In this document: piece by piece, positions 1-8,873 of the stretch
Position numbering within the stretch: the stretch's first letter is position 1
Layout: each line of letters opens with the position of its first letter
From: Paenibacillus polymyxa
GTDB taxonomy: Bacteria; Bacillota; Bacilli; Paenibacillales; Paenibacillaceae
Reading direction: 5' to 3'
Length of the DNA: 64,000 nt
Assembly (NCBI RefSeq): GCF_001719045.1
Contig: NZ_CP015423.1
Span: 3,319,501-3,383,500 of the forward strand
The notes under the pieces: generated by a model
Databases searched by the model: none
Told to the model about the DNA's origin: nothing
What the model saw: the letters and a program-made list of their open reading frames with translations, nothing else
Position numbers and translations under genes: made by a program

Positions 1-690
1 GGTGCTGAAATTCAGGAATGGCTGGAGTGGTCTGCAGGTCAGTTCAACCGCATTGATCCAAAGCAAACTGAGGAGCAATCGCTGATCAACAAAGATTTCC
101 CAACCTACAATTTTGATGTCATTGACGGTGTGAATTACCAGATTGATGTAACTCAGCCTGCACGATATGATGCCAAGGGAACTATTATTGATTCTTCAGC
201 TCATCGTATCAAGGATCTGCAATACAATGGAAAAGCTATTGATCCTGCGCAGAAATTTATCGTAGCCACCAATAACTATCGTGCTTCCTCATCCAAACTG
301 GCCAACCCAGATGGCAAACGAATTGTGATGGCAGCACCGGATGAAAGTCGCCAGGTCATTGTTGACTATATCCGTACGAACGGAACGATTAATCCATCGG
401 CGGATGGCAACTGGTCTATTGCTCCTTTTGGTCAGGCAAAGGTTACTTTCGAGTCCTCTCCTGATGCCAAAGACGTGCTGGCAGGAAATCAACAAATTTC
501 ATTCTTGAGCAGCGCGGCAGACGGCTTTGCCAAATACAGCTTAAAAGCTGGCGCTAAGCCTAGTGCAGCAACGACTCCTGTAAAGGAAGCTGTGGCTCCC
601 GCGAAAGCAACAGCAAAGCCAGCTGTTAAAACGACCAAACCCGCGACTGTTAAACCAGCTAAAACAACGAAGCCAAAGGCGTCCAAATAA
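1..690 (+). CDS. 2',3'-cyclic-nucleotide 2'-phosphodiesterase/3'(5')-nucleotidase, C-terminal part (partial)
   Basis: The reading frame is open from base 1, so the gene starts to the left of the window; only the last 229 codons are seen. The visible part matches the C-terminal 5'-nucleotidase fold of CpdB/YfkN-type secreted enzymes: EWLEWSAGQFN, then YNFDVIDGVNYQID and VATNNYRAS, the substrate-binding region of that family. These enzymes hydrolyse cyclic and 3'/5' nucleotides outside the membrane for phosphate and nucleoside scavenging. After the fold ends, the last ~45 residues are an Ala/Lys/Pro/Thr-rich low-complexity tail, probably a wall-spanning or wall-interacting segment. No sorting motif is visible. 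The catalytic metallophosphatase domain is outside the window, so the exact subtype is not settled. Confidence 0.85.
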   Translation, partial: GAEIQEWLEWSAGQFNRIDPKQTEEQSLINKDFPTYNFDVIDGVNYQIDVTQPARYDAKGTIIDSSAHRIKDLQYNGKAIDPAQKFIVATNNYRASSSKLANPDGKRIVMAAPDESRQVIVDYIRTNGTINPSADGNWSIAPFGQAKVTFESSPDAKDVLAGNQQISFLSSAADGFAKYSLKAGAKPSAATTPVKEAVAPAKATAKPAVKTTKPATVKPAKTTKPKASK

Positions 691-725
691 CTTCGAACTT
701 TAGTTTTCAATCAATATCAGAGTGA

Positions 726-767
726 AGCAGCAAGTCTCTTTAACCAAGAGATTTGCTGCTTTTTTTA
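726..767 (+). terminator. Rho-independent terminator after the nucleotidase gene
   Basis: A 15-bp near-perfect stem (AGCAGCAAGTCTCTT at 726-740 pairing with AAGAGATTTGCTGCT at 746-760, loop TAACC) is followed by a T run. It lies 36 bp past the stop codon. Confidence 0.9.
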
Positions 768-902
768 ATGTCAAAAACAACAGCCCCCGAATTTATCATG
801 AGTGCAAAAAGTTTTCTGTTTTTGTCGAATATATACTTAAGTCCTAAGTTGTCGTTAAGAATAAGCTAGTTTTTTGTAAAAACACGTAGTTATATAGTAC
901 TT

Positions 903-927
903 TTGTTCTAGTTATTTGTGATATAAT
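903..927 (+). promoter_or_regulatory. Candidate sigma-A promoter for the EAL gene
   Basis: A perfect -10 (TATAAT, 922-927) lies about 40 bp before the start codon at 966. No good -35 at the standard distance is obvious; the upstream sequence is T-rich. Call rests on the -10 and position only. Confidence 0.4.
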
Positions 928-965
928 GGTGAAAAAACCGGAAAATTGTTCCGAGGAGGACCATT

Positions 966-2027
966 ATGACATGCAGCAATTGCAGCATCATATTACCTAT
1001 TAAGGATCAAGGATTTCTCAGAATTAGGCATTCCAGGGTGTCGCTTACTCCAGCATTAGATGGTTTGGGTATGCTATCGGAACAAATGAAGCAGGAACAT
1101 GAGCGTGAGGGTGGCATAGAGTTTCGCTATGACAGCCGTTCAGAGCTGGAACAGCTGGTTAACGGACTGGCTCGTCTGCCGAAGGAATACTTGAACCATA
1201 TGCAAATTGTGGTGACCGGCTTGCATCATGTCGAAGGATATGAGGACTGGCTTTTATTTAGTCAATTGCAAGCCAGACTGCAACATCCGGATATCGTGAA
1301 TATCATTAAGGATCAAAGTTTTTCCAGCCATATGCAACCTATTGTTGACCATAAGTTGGATATTATCGGGTTTGAGTTTTTACTGCGTCCGTCACATGCG
1401 GAGAGACCATTTCAGCCGTTACGACTGTTTGAAATCGCCCGTGAAGCTGGTTTGCATGCTCATCTGGATCGCTCGGCTCGTATTTCCGCTATTGAAAAAA
1501 GTGCAACATGCCTTCCGGCGGGAATTAAACGTTTTATTAACTTTCTCCCTTCGACCATTTATAATCCGGCTTATTGCTTGAATCACACCTTTGAGACGAT
1601 TGATCAGTTATCCATGAATACGAAGGATTTTGTATTTGAGGTCGTAGAAACGGAAGAAATAGACGACCTTAATTTTTTGCATCATATCTTTGATCAATAT
1701 CGTAATCGAGGAGTTTCGGTAGCCCTGGACGATGTGGGGGCAGGTTATTCTACGACAGAGCTTATGAATTGCCTTCAGCCGGATTATGTTAAAATTGACC
1801 GCAGTATAATTGACGGCTGTCATAGTAACAGTGATCAGAAGCGGCAAATTACAGGGATTGTAGAATCGGCTTTTCGTTTTGGAGGCCAAGTGTTGGCTGA
1901 AGGCGTAGAGCAGATGAAGGATTTTGAATTTTGTCGTGAAGCAGGTGTATCACTGGCTCAGGGTTATTTGTTTGGCAAGCCGGAGCCCGGTCCGCCCTCT
2001 AATTTTATACTTAGTAGCGTAATATAG
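966..2027 (+). CDS. EAL-domain cyclic-di-GMP phosphodiesterase
   Basis: A 353-residue soluble protein. Residues ~115-345 form an EAL domain, which linearises c-di-GMP to pGpG. The set of metal and catalytic residues appears complete: Glu137 (in FEFLLR, a variant of the EAL signature), Asn192 (INFLP), Glu225 (FEVVETEE), Asp255-Asp256 (LDDVGAGYST), Lys276 (YVKID) and Glu312 (LAEGVE). Activity is therefore plausible despite the altered signature. The first ~100 residues show no known domain and begin with a Cys pair (TCSNC). No membrane segment or GGDEF domain is present. The start is fixed by a GAGGAGG site at 953-959. It is a single-gene unit bounded by terminators on both sides; an effector role in motility or biofilm control is inference from the family. 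Confidence 0.88.
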   Translation: MTCSNCSIILPIKDQGFLRIRHSRVSLTPALDGLGMLSEQMKQEHEREGGIEFRYDSRSELEQLVNGLARLPKEYLNHMQIVVTGLHHVEGYEDWLLFSQLQARLQHPDIVNIIKDQSFSSHMQPIVDHKLDIIGFEFLLRPSHAERPFQPLRLFEIAREAGLHAHLDRSARISAIEKSATCLPAGIKRFINFLPSTIYNPAYCLNHTFETIDQLSMNTKDFVFEVVETEEIDDLNFLHHIFDQYRNRGVSVALDDVGAGYSTTELMNCLQPDYVKIDRSIIDGCHSNSDQKRQITGIVESAFRFGGQVLAEGVEQMKDFEFCREAGVSLAQGYLFGKPEPGPPSNFILSSVI

Positions 2028-2141
2028 TCAGGAACAAATTTAAGTAGACGTAGTTTATAAAAGTTGGAGCTTAAATAAGGCTGTGGCATAAGCAAATTCC
2101 AATTCTATTGGACAGTGCTTATATCACCATTAATGTAAAAA

Positions 2142-2187
2142 AAAACGCGAGTTGCAGAGGTTATCACACCTTTGCAACTCGCGTTTT
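2142..2187. terminator. Strong terminator hairpin, potentially bidirectional
   Basis: A 16-bp stem, ACGCGAGTTGCAGAGG (2145-2160) with CCTTTGCAACTCGCGT (2169-2184), is flanked by an A run on the left and a T run on the right. It ends the EAL transcript. Confidence 0.9.
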
Positions 2188-2311
2188 TTGGTCATGCTTG
2201 CCCACCTGAGCAAGTTCTGGACAAGCGAAGCCACCCAGTCTCGAATTTACTTGGTAAGGAACGTTAAAAGTTTGGAACAGTTTACGACCATTTTTATTTT
2301 TAAAGTAAAGA

Positions 2312-2340
2312 TTGACGTTTTGAAGACAATTGGATACAGT
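2312..2340 (+). promoter_or_regulatory. Sigma-A promoter of the MDR/SMP-30/SDR operon
   Basis: TTGACG (2312-2317), a 17-bp spacer and TACAGT (2335-2340) match a vegetative promoter. The -10 lies inside the first of three evenly spaced dyads, so a protein bound there would be expected to block transcription. Confidence 0.7.
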
Positions 2341-2382
2341 GTATTACATAGGAAACAGTGTTTCTTGCGTAATACATTGTAT
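2334..2382. promoter_or_regulatory. Three tandem 11-bp dyads at exact 19-bp spacing (candidate repressor operators)
   Basis: ATACAGTGTAT (2334-2344), AAACAGTGTTT (2353-2363) and ATACATTGTAT (2372-2382) are each inverted repeats around a 3-base centre and start exactly 19 bp apart. Together the outer two also form a long inverted repeat (GGATACAGTGTATTAC at 2332 against GTAATACATTGTATCC ending 2384). The array overlaps the -10 and transcription start of the operon. The dyad form is like TetR/MarR-family operators; no such regulator gene is next to it, so the protein would act in trans. Confidence 0.7.
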
Positions 2383-2426
2383 CCATACTAGGTAAAAAGT
2401 TTAACATTACAGGGAGGACAACCAAA

Positions 2427-3440
2427 ATGAAAGCAGTGCAACTGAAAAATGGTTTTGGCTTTGAAGAGTTAACCTTGACGGAACTTGACATACCGGTGCC
2501 AGGACGGTTGGAAGTTCTAATCCGCATAAGGGCAGCGTCTCTGAATTACCGGGATTTGGTAATCATTAACGGAGTAATGCCAATCGGCATTCAATTTCCC
2601 TTCATTCCGTTATCTGATGGAGCGGGTGAAATTGTAGCTGTGGGCGAAGGGGTGACAAAATTTCAGATTGGACAAAGGGTAGCGGCAAATTTACAACAGA
2701 AATTCATTGGCGGAGCCACGAGAGCGGAGGTCTTAAAGGACAGTCTGGGAGGCCCGCTCAGTGGAGTGGCGTCTGAATATATCGTCCTGCATGAAGAAGG
2801 GGTCGTCGCCATTCCCGATCACCTTTCTTGGGAGGAGGCTTCCACCTTGCCGATTGCAGCATTAACCGCATGGAGCATGCTGATGGAATCCGGCGGGCTG
2901 CGAGCGGGGGATACGGTGCTCTTGCAAGGAACAGGCGGTGTTTCCATCTTTGGGCTTCAATTCTCTCTGATGGCGGGAGCAAGGGTAATTATCACATCGA
3001 GCAGCAATGACAAGCTGGAACGGGCAAAGGATCTCGGCGCATGGCAGACAATCAACTATTCGGAAGTTCCCGAGTGGGATAAGGTGGCTCTGGAGCTGAC
3101 AGACGGCGGAGTCGACCATGTCCTGGATGTAGGGGGAGCGGCAACAATGGCGCAATCCATCAATGCACTTCGTACCGGAGGGACTGTGAACATGGTCGGC
3201 TTCTTATCGGGCTTGACTATTCCTGAGTTCGATGTCACCAGCATTTTGCAGAAGGCTGCGACGATTCGCGGCAGCCAAGTCGGTAACCGGGAACATTTCG
3301 AAAATATGAATCGTGCCATTTCCCGCCATCGTTTACATCCTGTCATTGACCGGGTATTCCCGCTCAGCCGAATCGGCGAAGCCTTCGCACTTTTGGCTGA
3401 AGGAAAACAGTATTTCGGTAAAATCGTCGTTCAAATATAA
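2427..3440 (+). CDS. NAD(P)-dependent medium-chain alcohol dehydrogenase/quinone oxidoreductase-like protein
   Basis: A 337-residue medium-chain dehydrogenase/reductase. The N-terminal GroES-like part carries ASLNYRDLVI, the arrangement seen in quinone-oxidoreductase-like members; the Cys residues that bind structural zinc in classical ADHs are absent. The Rossmann part has LQGTGGVSIFGLQ as the dinucleotide-binding loop (~residues 170-182). It starts 42 bp after the last of three operator-like dyads, with GGGAGGA upstream of the ATG. It is the first gene of a tightly spaced three-gene unit with a membrane-anchored SMP-30-like protein and an SDR, suggesting joint oxidation or reduction of a small organic substrate. 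The substrate cannot be read from the sequence. Confidence 0.85.
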   Translation: MKAVQLKNGFGFEELTLTELDIPVPGRLEVLIRIRAASLNYRDLVIINGVMPIGIQFPFIPLSDGAGEIVAVGEGVTKFQIGQRVAANLQQKFIGGATRAEVLKDSLGGPLSGVASEYIVLHEEGVVAIPDHLSWEEASTLPIAALTAWSMLMESGGLRAGDTVLLQGTGGVSIFGLQFSLMAGARVIITSSSNDKLERAKDLGAWQTINYSEVPEWDKVALELTDGGVDHVLDVGGAATMAQSINALRTGGTVNMVGFLSGLTIPEFDVTSILQKAATIRGSQVGNREHFENMNRAISRHRLHPVIDRVFPLSRIGEAFALLAEGKQYFGKIVVQI

Positions 3441-3471
3441 ATATTATTCACATCACATAGGAGGCAATCTA

Positions 3472-4629
3472 ATGCCCAGTAAACCTGATTTATCTGTCAA
3501 AGATTCTCAAGGAAGAAAGAATAAGAAACCGCGTAAATGGGTACGCAGAACCGGAGTATCGCTGCTGGCGGTAGTCCTTCTGGGAGTGGTTATTTTTATG
3601 CTCATCCCTTCCCCTGTCCAGCCTGCAAAATGGTTTGCACCTTCGGCCCCCTCATTTGAACAAGCGGGTCCATGGCAACAAAACAACAAACTCAGCTCCG
3701 CAGAGCTTGTTACAGATGCCCCTAAGTTTCCGGAATTTATCACCTTTGACAAGGTAGGAAATTTATATACGGGAGACTCCGACGGGAAAATTTATAAGGT
3801 TGCCTTTGATACTAAGGGCAATCCGCAAAAGGCCCAGCTATATGCAGATACCCAAGGAACGCCCAATGGACTTATGTTTGATGCAAGTGGAAATTTGATC
3901 GTTACGGATGTTAAGAAGGGGTTGCTGTCGGTAGATCCTTCTGGAAAAGTGACGGTGTTGGCCAATCAAGTCGACGGCACACCGATCTATTTGGCCAACG
4001 AGCTGGATATTGCCAAAGATGGTACCATTTATTTTTCTGACACCTCCAATTATGGCAGTGTAGTCTTCAAAGAAATCGCCGAGAACAAGCCACATGGACG
4101 TTTGCTGAAATATGATCCGGTGACCAAGCAGACGACAGTTCTGTTGGAAGGCCTTTATTTTGCGAACGGGGTTGCCTTGTCTGCGGACGAAGATTTTGTG
4201 CTTGTGGCAGAGTCGTATCACTACCAATTGACCCGATACTGGCTCAAAGGGCCGAAGAAGGGGACTTCGGATATTTTTGTGGATAATCTTGCCGGTTTTC
4301 CGGATAACATTACGCGTGATGATCAAGGCCATTTCTGGGTCGGTCTCTTCACAACACGTATTCCCTTTGTAGATCAGATGCATGGAAGCCCGTGGCTGGC
4401 TGGAATGATGGCCAAATTGCCTCAATCGCTGCTCAGCGGTGCAAGCGCACCTGTGAAGCATGGGCTTGCCGTGGAGCTTAATCCGCAGGGTAAACTTATC
4501 GGAAGCTGGCATGATCCTGAAGGCTCGCTTTATGGGGTAACCACGGCTGTGAACCATGACGGATATTTATATATAGGTACAGCTCCTGGAGGCAGCCAGG
4601 GTGTTCATCGCGTGCTTTTAACCAAATAA
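3472..4629 (+). CDS. Membrane-anchored SMP-30/strictosidine-synthase-like beta-propeller protein
   Basis: The chosen ATG at 3472 follows AGGAGG (3459-3464) 31 bp after the MDR stop; the frame stays open upstream but without a ribosome site. The 385-residue product has a basic N-terminus, one membrane segment (~residues 24-42, LLAVVLLGVVIFML) and an extracellular six-bladed propeller. Repeats such as FITFDKVGNLYTGD, NGLMFDASGNL, NGVALSADEDFVLVAE and DNITRDDQGHFWVG are typical of the SMP-30/gluconolactonase/strictosidine-synthase-like superfamily, closest in layout to APMAP-like proteins. Such proteins are calcium-dependent hydrolases of lactones or esters. Gene order suggests it acts on a product or precursor of the flanking dehydrogenases; specific chemistry is unknown. 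Confidence 0.82.
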   Translation: MPSKPDLSVKDSQGRKNKKPRKWVRRTGVSLLAVVLLGVVIFMLIPSPVQPAKWFAPSAPSFEQAGPWQQNNKLSSAELVTDAPKFPEFITFDKVGNLYTGDSDGKIYKVAFDTKGNPQKAQLYADTQGTPNGLMFDASGNLIVTDVKKGLLSVDPSGKVTVLANQVDGTPIYLANELDIAKDGTIYFSDTSNYGSVVFKEIAENKPHGRLLKYDPVTKQTTVLLEGLYFANGVALSADEDFVLVAESYHYQLTRYWLKGPKKGTSDIFVDNLAGFPDNITRDDQGHFWVGLFTTRIPFVDQMHGSPWLAGMMAKLPQSLLSGASAPVKHGLAVELNPQGKLIGSWHDPEGSLYGVTTAVNHDGYLYIGTAPGGSQGVHRVLLTK

Positions 4630-4647
4630 GCTTGGGGAGGGTATAAC

Positions 4648-5436
4648 ATGATATTGGATGAGTTGAGATTATCCTGGAAAGCGAAGGAAAGCCTGGCCGG
4701 GAAAGTAGCTTTGGTAACAGGCGCAAGCAGCGGCATTGGGGCATCGATTGCAAAAAAACTGGCAAAGCGAGGCGCGTATGTAGCTGTATTGGCACGCCGT
4801 CAGGAACGATTGGATGAATTGGTTCGCGACTTGCACCAAGAGGAATTGTACGAGGTCATGGCAATACCTGCCGATATCCAAAAAGCTGAAGACGTACAGC
4901 AGGCGGTCCACGCCATTCTTGAACGCTGGGGACGGCTTGACATTATCGTTGCCAATGCTGGCTTCGGGTATCGAAGCCCACTGGCAGAAGTGGAACTGGA
5001 AAGGTGGGAGGAGCTTTACAAGACGAATGTGCACGGTCTTGTCCTGACACTGAAGTACGGACTTCAGCCAATGAGGGAACAGGCCAAGGGGGATGTTGTC
5101 ATTGTCTCCTCTATTGCAGCGAAGGAAGTGGTTGCCGGAGGAGGACTATACAGCGCTACCAAGTACGGCGTTAGCGCTATAGCCTCTGCATTGCGTTTGG
5201 AGACCAGTACGCAAGGAATTCGTGTAACTGCGATTCACCCCGGGGCGGTGGCGACGGAATTTTCGCAGGTGGCCGGATATCCCGAGCAGGAAATTCGGGC
5301 GTTTGCTTCGAGCGTTTTGCCGCTGCATCCCGATGATGTCGCAGAAGCTGCCCTTTTTGCACTAGAGCAGCCGGAGCATGTCAATATTCCAGAGTTGACC
5401 ATTATGCCTTCGAGGCAGGTCCAGCGGTTCAAATAG
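4648..5436 (+). CDS. Short-chain dehydrogenase/reductase (SDR)
   Basis: A classical 262-residue SDR. It shows the cofactor motif TGASSGIG (~residues 25-32), the NAG motif (NAGFG), the catalytic Ser in VSSIAA, and Tyr-x-x-x-Lys in YSATK. ARRQER after the second beta strand suggests NADPH preference, by analogy with other family members. It lies 18 bp after the SMP-30-like gene with GGGGAGGG upstream and is the last gene of the operon. An N-terminal extension of ~18 residues precedes the Rossmann fold. Likely cytosolic; substrate unknown. Confidence 0.88.
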   Translation: MILDELRLSWKAKESLAGKVALVTGASSGIGASIAKKLAKRGAYVAVLARRQERLDELVRDLHQEELYEVMAIPADIQKAEDVQQAVHAILERWGRLDIIVANAGFGYRSPLAEVELERWEELYKTNVHGLVLTLKYGLQPMREQAKGDVVIVSSIAAKEVVAGGGLYSATKYGVSAIASALRLETSTQGIRVTAIHPGAVATEFSQVAGYPEQEIRAFASSVLPLHPDDVAEAALFALEQPEHVNIPELTIMPSRQVQRFK

Positions 5437-5740
5437 AGCGATATTTATTCTGACACAAACCGGGTAACCGGGTATGGTCATCGCCATGCCGGGTATGGCG
5501 GCGATGAGGACTACGTGCCTTCGTTTGACCAAACCTGCTCAAATGGGTGAGCATGAACCAAAAAGCGCGAGCTATAGGGGGAATAACCCTTGCACTCGCG
5601 CTTTTTTATACTAATGACGAAGCGTGACTGTCCAATAAAATTTAAAACCAGCTTTGGGACAGCTCCATTTACTATAGAGCAGACCATATCCTGTGAAAAT
5701 TTTGGCTCCACGTTCGCTCATCCAGTCATCGTGAGCATAG
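5437..5740. other. Intergenic region between SDR and a convergent unknown gene
   Basis: No convincing gene. It holds a small hairpin (CATCGCC at 5479-5485 with GGCGATG at 5500-5506) and a terminator at 5561-5608. Bases 5609-5740 show nothing recognisable. Confidence 0.6.
5561..5608 (+). terminator. Terminator of the MDR/SMP-30/SDR operon
   Basis: AAAAGCGCGAG (5561-5571) pairs with CTCGCGCTTTT (5595-5605), with a further AGGG/CCCT inner stem, followed by a T run. Confidence 0.85.
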
Positions 5741-6832
5741 CTATAGTGTAATGACGTACAGACCTAGCGGCGTAGTTGCACTGCCGGCGACCATGAAGCT
5801 CAGATCATAGCTGGATCTACCGGGAGGGACGCTGATATCAGCCAATCGGCATACCTTGGTATTATCTCGTAGCAGAGGAATACCATATACACGATCGTCC
5901 ACACGTACAGATCCGGCGAACGCGCCCCCACGTGGATTGGCGTAGATTCGTACGATACGTACCTCGTCACTGTCATTAACGATGGGAATGGTCGCGTTGT
6001 ATATGGTTCCGAATTGTCCGCGATTATCTAGCGCAGGCCCCAGCTCGCTGCGTGCCCCGGTAAATAGCAGATCGGCAGGAGTCTCGCCGTTCAGCTTTTT
6101 GGTGGCACACGCCCGATAGTTGGCGCTCTGCCCCACCACGTACTCTGGCATCCGCGCATTCGTTTCGGAAAAGGACCACACCCCTCGTGGATGCGCCTGG
6201 GGTGGAGGTACGGGAGGAAGCGCGTCCATATGAATCTGGCGTAGATCGGTCTGCGTATCCTTGCTGATCACGGTGCGAATCACATAATCCAGCGTACCGT
6301 GGCCTTCAGCAAATTCTACTGTGAGGTCATAGATGAATCCGACCAGCGATCCTTCGGGCAGCTCAAATTCTTCCAGCAGGGCGGTGCCTTTGCTGAATTT
6401 ATGACGGTCTGCTGGTTTCAGACGTTCCATCGTACCCGCCAAACAGCTTTTGGCAATAGACTGCCCGACATCTATAATCCAGTTGGCATCCTCAGGCACA
6501 ATCTTAAGGGCACGTTCAATATGACGTACTTCTAGTTTAGCAGCGCTTCTGTTCTCTACGGTGATGCCCAGTTTAACAGCGCTGCTGATTTTGTTATAAT
6601 GCCAGCCGAAAATGCGATGTTTGACTGTTCGGGTTGTCGTGCGAACCACGTCATGCCACAGGGTGGCTTGCTCGGTAGGTACCGTCACATGGGTAAGCGT
6701 CTCCGGATTATCGCTAAGCATCAGGCGGCGTGTTCCCCCCTCATTGGCTGACTCCACATCCACATGAATATTGGGCGGGATCACAGCAGTTTCCACAATC
6801 AGATCCTTTGGCTCCTTGGGTCGATGGTTCAT
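5741..6832 (-). CDS. Hypothetical protein, 363 aa
   Basis: I do not recognise this family. The gene is real: AAGGAGG lies 6 bases before its ATG, and the frame is long with coding-like composition. The product has no signal peptide or membrane segment. It is rich in beta-strand-like, Val/Thr/Arg-containing stretches (for example VKLGITVENRSAAKLEVRHIE and VRIVRIYANPRGGAFAGSVRV), consistent with one or two beta-sandwich domains. A Pro-rich linker (ALPPVPPPQAHPRGVWSFSE, ~residues 205-225) separates two halves. The second half ends with SSYDLSFMVAGSATTPLGLY, which resembles the edge strands of copper-oxidase- or lectin-like sandwiches, but that is only an impression. It is a single-gene unit divergent from the alpha-glucosidase gene. 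Confidence 0.7.
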   Translation of the reverse strand: MNHRPKEPKDLIVETAVIPPNIHVDVESANEGGTRRLMLSDNPETLTHVTVPTEQATLWHDVVRTTTRTVKHRIFGWHYNKISSAVKLGITVENRSAAKLEVRHIERALKIVPEDANWIIDVGQSIAKSCLAGTMERLKPADRHKFSKGTALLEEFELPEGSLVGFIYDLTVEFAEGHGTLDYVIRTVISKDTQTDLRQIHMDALPPVPPPQAHPRGVWSFSETNARMPEYVVGQSANYRACATKKLNGETPADLLFTGARSELGPALDNRGQFGTIYNATIPIVNDSDEVRIVRIYANPRGGAFAGSVRVDDRVYGIPLLRDNTKVCRLADISVPPGRSSYDLSFMVAGSATTPLGLYVITL

Positions 6833-7104
6833 GTCAATTCCTCCTTTTATTCAAAAGTGGCACCGCTTTGGGTACATGTATATGGGCAGTTCATAAATAT
6901 AGGTAACGCCAGATACACTTTTACAACCTGTTTTGCAAAATATTTTTTTAAAATAAACCTCCGTAGGTTATAGCGGCTCTGCTGATGCATGGAAGCAAGC
7001 TTACAAGACTCTTGTTCCCCTTCACTAACGATTCGCAGACAGGTATTGCGTGTATGTTAAGAGCATAAGCTATTGGATGTACAGAGAAGCTACAGGAGGG
7101 AAAC

Positions 7105-8802
7105 ATGCCTAGAAAAATATGGTGGAAGGAAGCCGTTGTATATCAGATTTACCCGATCAGTTTTCAGGATTCTGACGGAGACGGTAAAGGGGACTTACGA
7201 GGTATTTTGTCCAGGCTGGATTATTTGTGTGAGCTGGGTATTGATGTAATTTGGATTTGTCCGGTATATAAATCGCCCAATCACGATAACGGATATGATA
7301 TTAGTGATTATTATGCCATTATGGATGAGTTTGGAACAATGGAGGATTTTGACGAACTGCTTCACCAGGCGCATGAACGAGGCATCAAAATCATGATGGA
7401 TTTGGTATTAAACCATACATCGGATGAGCATCCGTGGTTTACGGAGTCACGCTCGTCCAAGGATAATCCGAAGCGGGACTACTACATATGGCGAACAGGC
7501 AAAAATGGCGGATATCCGAACAACTGGGAATCGTATTTTTCCGGTTCAGTGTGGAAATATGACAAGCTTACAGACGAATATTACATGCATCTATATTCCG
7601 AGCATCAGCCAGATCTGAACTGGGAAAATGAAGAGATGGTGAGCGAGCTCTACCGCATGGTGGAATGGTGGCTGAAAAAGGGAGTCGATGGCTTCCGTTT
7701 TGACGCCATTGCCCATATTGTCAAAGCCGAGGGGCTGCCGGATGCCGATAATCCTGACAAACGAACCTTGGTACGTGCCTATCAGCTCTTTTCCAATCTA
7801 GAACAGGTACATGTACTTCTACGGATGCTGAATGAAAAATTACTGGAGCGTTATCCCTTAATGACAGTTGGCGAAACGTCTGGTTTAGGACCGGAACAGG
7901 CACTTGATTATGTGGGGGACCAGCGGCATGAGCTGAATATGGTTTTCCAGTTTGAACACATGTTTATTGATGCCCAAGGTCTGGGTACGGAAAAATGGAA
8001 ATCCAAGCCGTGGACACTGGTGGAGCTGAAAAAAATAATGAGCAGCTGGCAGACAGTGCTTCATGAGGAAGGATGGAATGCCAATTATCTGAACAATCAT
8101 GATCAGCCGCGGGCCCTCTCGCGATTTGCGAATGATGGACAATATCGTGTGGAGTCGGCCAAAATGCTGGCAACCTTCACGCATATGCTAGAGGGTACGC
8201 CTTATATTTATCAGGGTGAGGAAATTGGGATGACGAATATTGCATTCCCGTCCATTGATGATTATCGGGATGTGGAAACGTTGAATTATTATGAGCAACA
8301 ACGGAAGATCGGTGAGTCTGAGGAACAGATTATGGCAGAGATCTGGCGGAAAAGTCGGGATAATGCGCGTACTCCTATGCAATGGAATGCTGGACCTTCA
8401 GCCGGATTTACCGATGGAGAGCCGTGGATGAAGATTAATGATAACTACACGCACATTAATGCAGAGGCAGAAAGAAGTAATCCAGACTCGATTTTCCACT
8501 ATTATCGCAAGTTGATTGCTCTGCGTAAACAACATGAGGTCATAGTCTATGGCGAATACAAGCTGCTGTTGCCGCTGGATACGGAGCTGTATGTATTCAC
8601 TCGTATGCTGGGAGAAGAGCGTTTGCTGGTCATTTTGAATTTCTTTGACCGTGATCCGGTGTACCACTGGCCCGAGGAGGACTTTCCTGTCGCTAAGGCG
8701 GAGCTGCTGCTGTCCAACTACAAGCCGGTTCAAGGGGAACAACTGCATGCCTTGAAGCTGCGCCCTTATGAAGCCAGGGTGTATAAGCTAACCATGCAAT
8801 AG
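7105..8802 (+). CDS. GH13 alpha-glucosidase (oligo-1,6-glucosidase type)
   Basis: A 565-residue cytosolic glycoside hydrolase family 13 enzyme of the oligo-1,6-glucosidase/alpha-glucosidase subgroup. It begins WWKEAVVYQIYPISFQDS, the standard start of that group, followed by DLVLNHTSDEHPWF. QPDLNWEN marks domain B. The catalytic triad is in place: nucleophile Asp200 (FRFDAIAH), acid/base Glu257 (TVGETSG) and Asp333 (NNHDQPR). Length matches the family (550-570). It would release glucose from isomaltose- or maltose-type oligosaccharides after import. The ATG follows ACAGGAGGGA. It stands alone with a terminator behind it; the exact linkage preference cannot be read from the sequence. Confidence 0.9.
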   Translation: MPRKIWWKEAVVYQIYPISFQDSDGDGKGDLRGILSRLDYLCELGIDVIWICPVYKSPNHDNGYDISDYYAIMDEFGTMEDFDELLHQAHERGIKIMMDLVLNHTSDEHPWFTESRSSKDNPKRDYYIWRTGKNGGYPNNWESYFSGSVWKYDKLTDEYYMHLYSEHQPDLNWENEEMVSELYRMVEWWLKKGVDGFRFDAIAHIVKAEGLPDADNPDKRTLVRAYQLFSNLEQVHVLLRMLNEKLLERYPLMTVGETSGLGPEQALDYVGDQRHELNMVFQFEHMFIDAQGLGTEKWKSKPWTLVELKKIMSSWQTVLHEEGWNANYLNNHDQPRALSRFANDGQYRVESAKMLATFTHMLEGTPYIYQGEEIGMTNIAFPSIDDYRDVETLNYYEQQRKIGESEEQIMAEIWRKSRDNARTPMQWNAGPSAGFTDGEPWMKINDNYTHINAEAERSNPDSIFHYYRKLIALRKQHEVIVYGEYKLLLPLDTELYVFTRMLGEERLLVILNFFDRDPVYHWPEEDFPVAKAELLLSNYKPVQGEQLHALKLRPYEARVYKLTMQ

Positions 8803-8826
8803 GCGTTGCTATCTTTAGAATGGTAA

Positions 8827-8864
8827 AAGGAAGGGAAGGTTCATAGAGAGACCTTCCCTTCCTT
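8827..8864. terminator. Hairpin between convergent genes
   Basis: A perfect 14-bp stem (AAGGAAGGGAAGGT, 8827-8840, with its complement at 8851-8864). There is no long T run, but it sits between the alpha-glucosidase stop and the convergent HAD fragment. Confidence 0.7.
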
Positions 8865-8873
8865 GGCGTTTGG

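Noticed and set aside
3838..4557. 239-codon open frame on the minus strand
   Set aside because: It lies wholly inside the SMP-30-like gene, has no ribosome site and gives no recognisable protein; the plus-strand frame is clearly the coding one.
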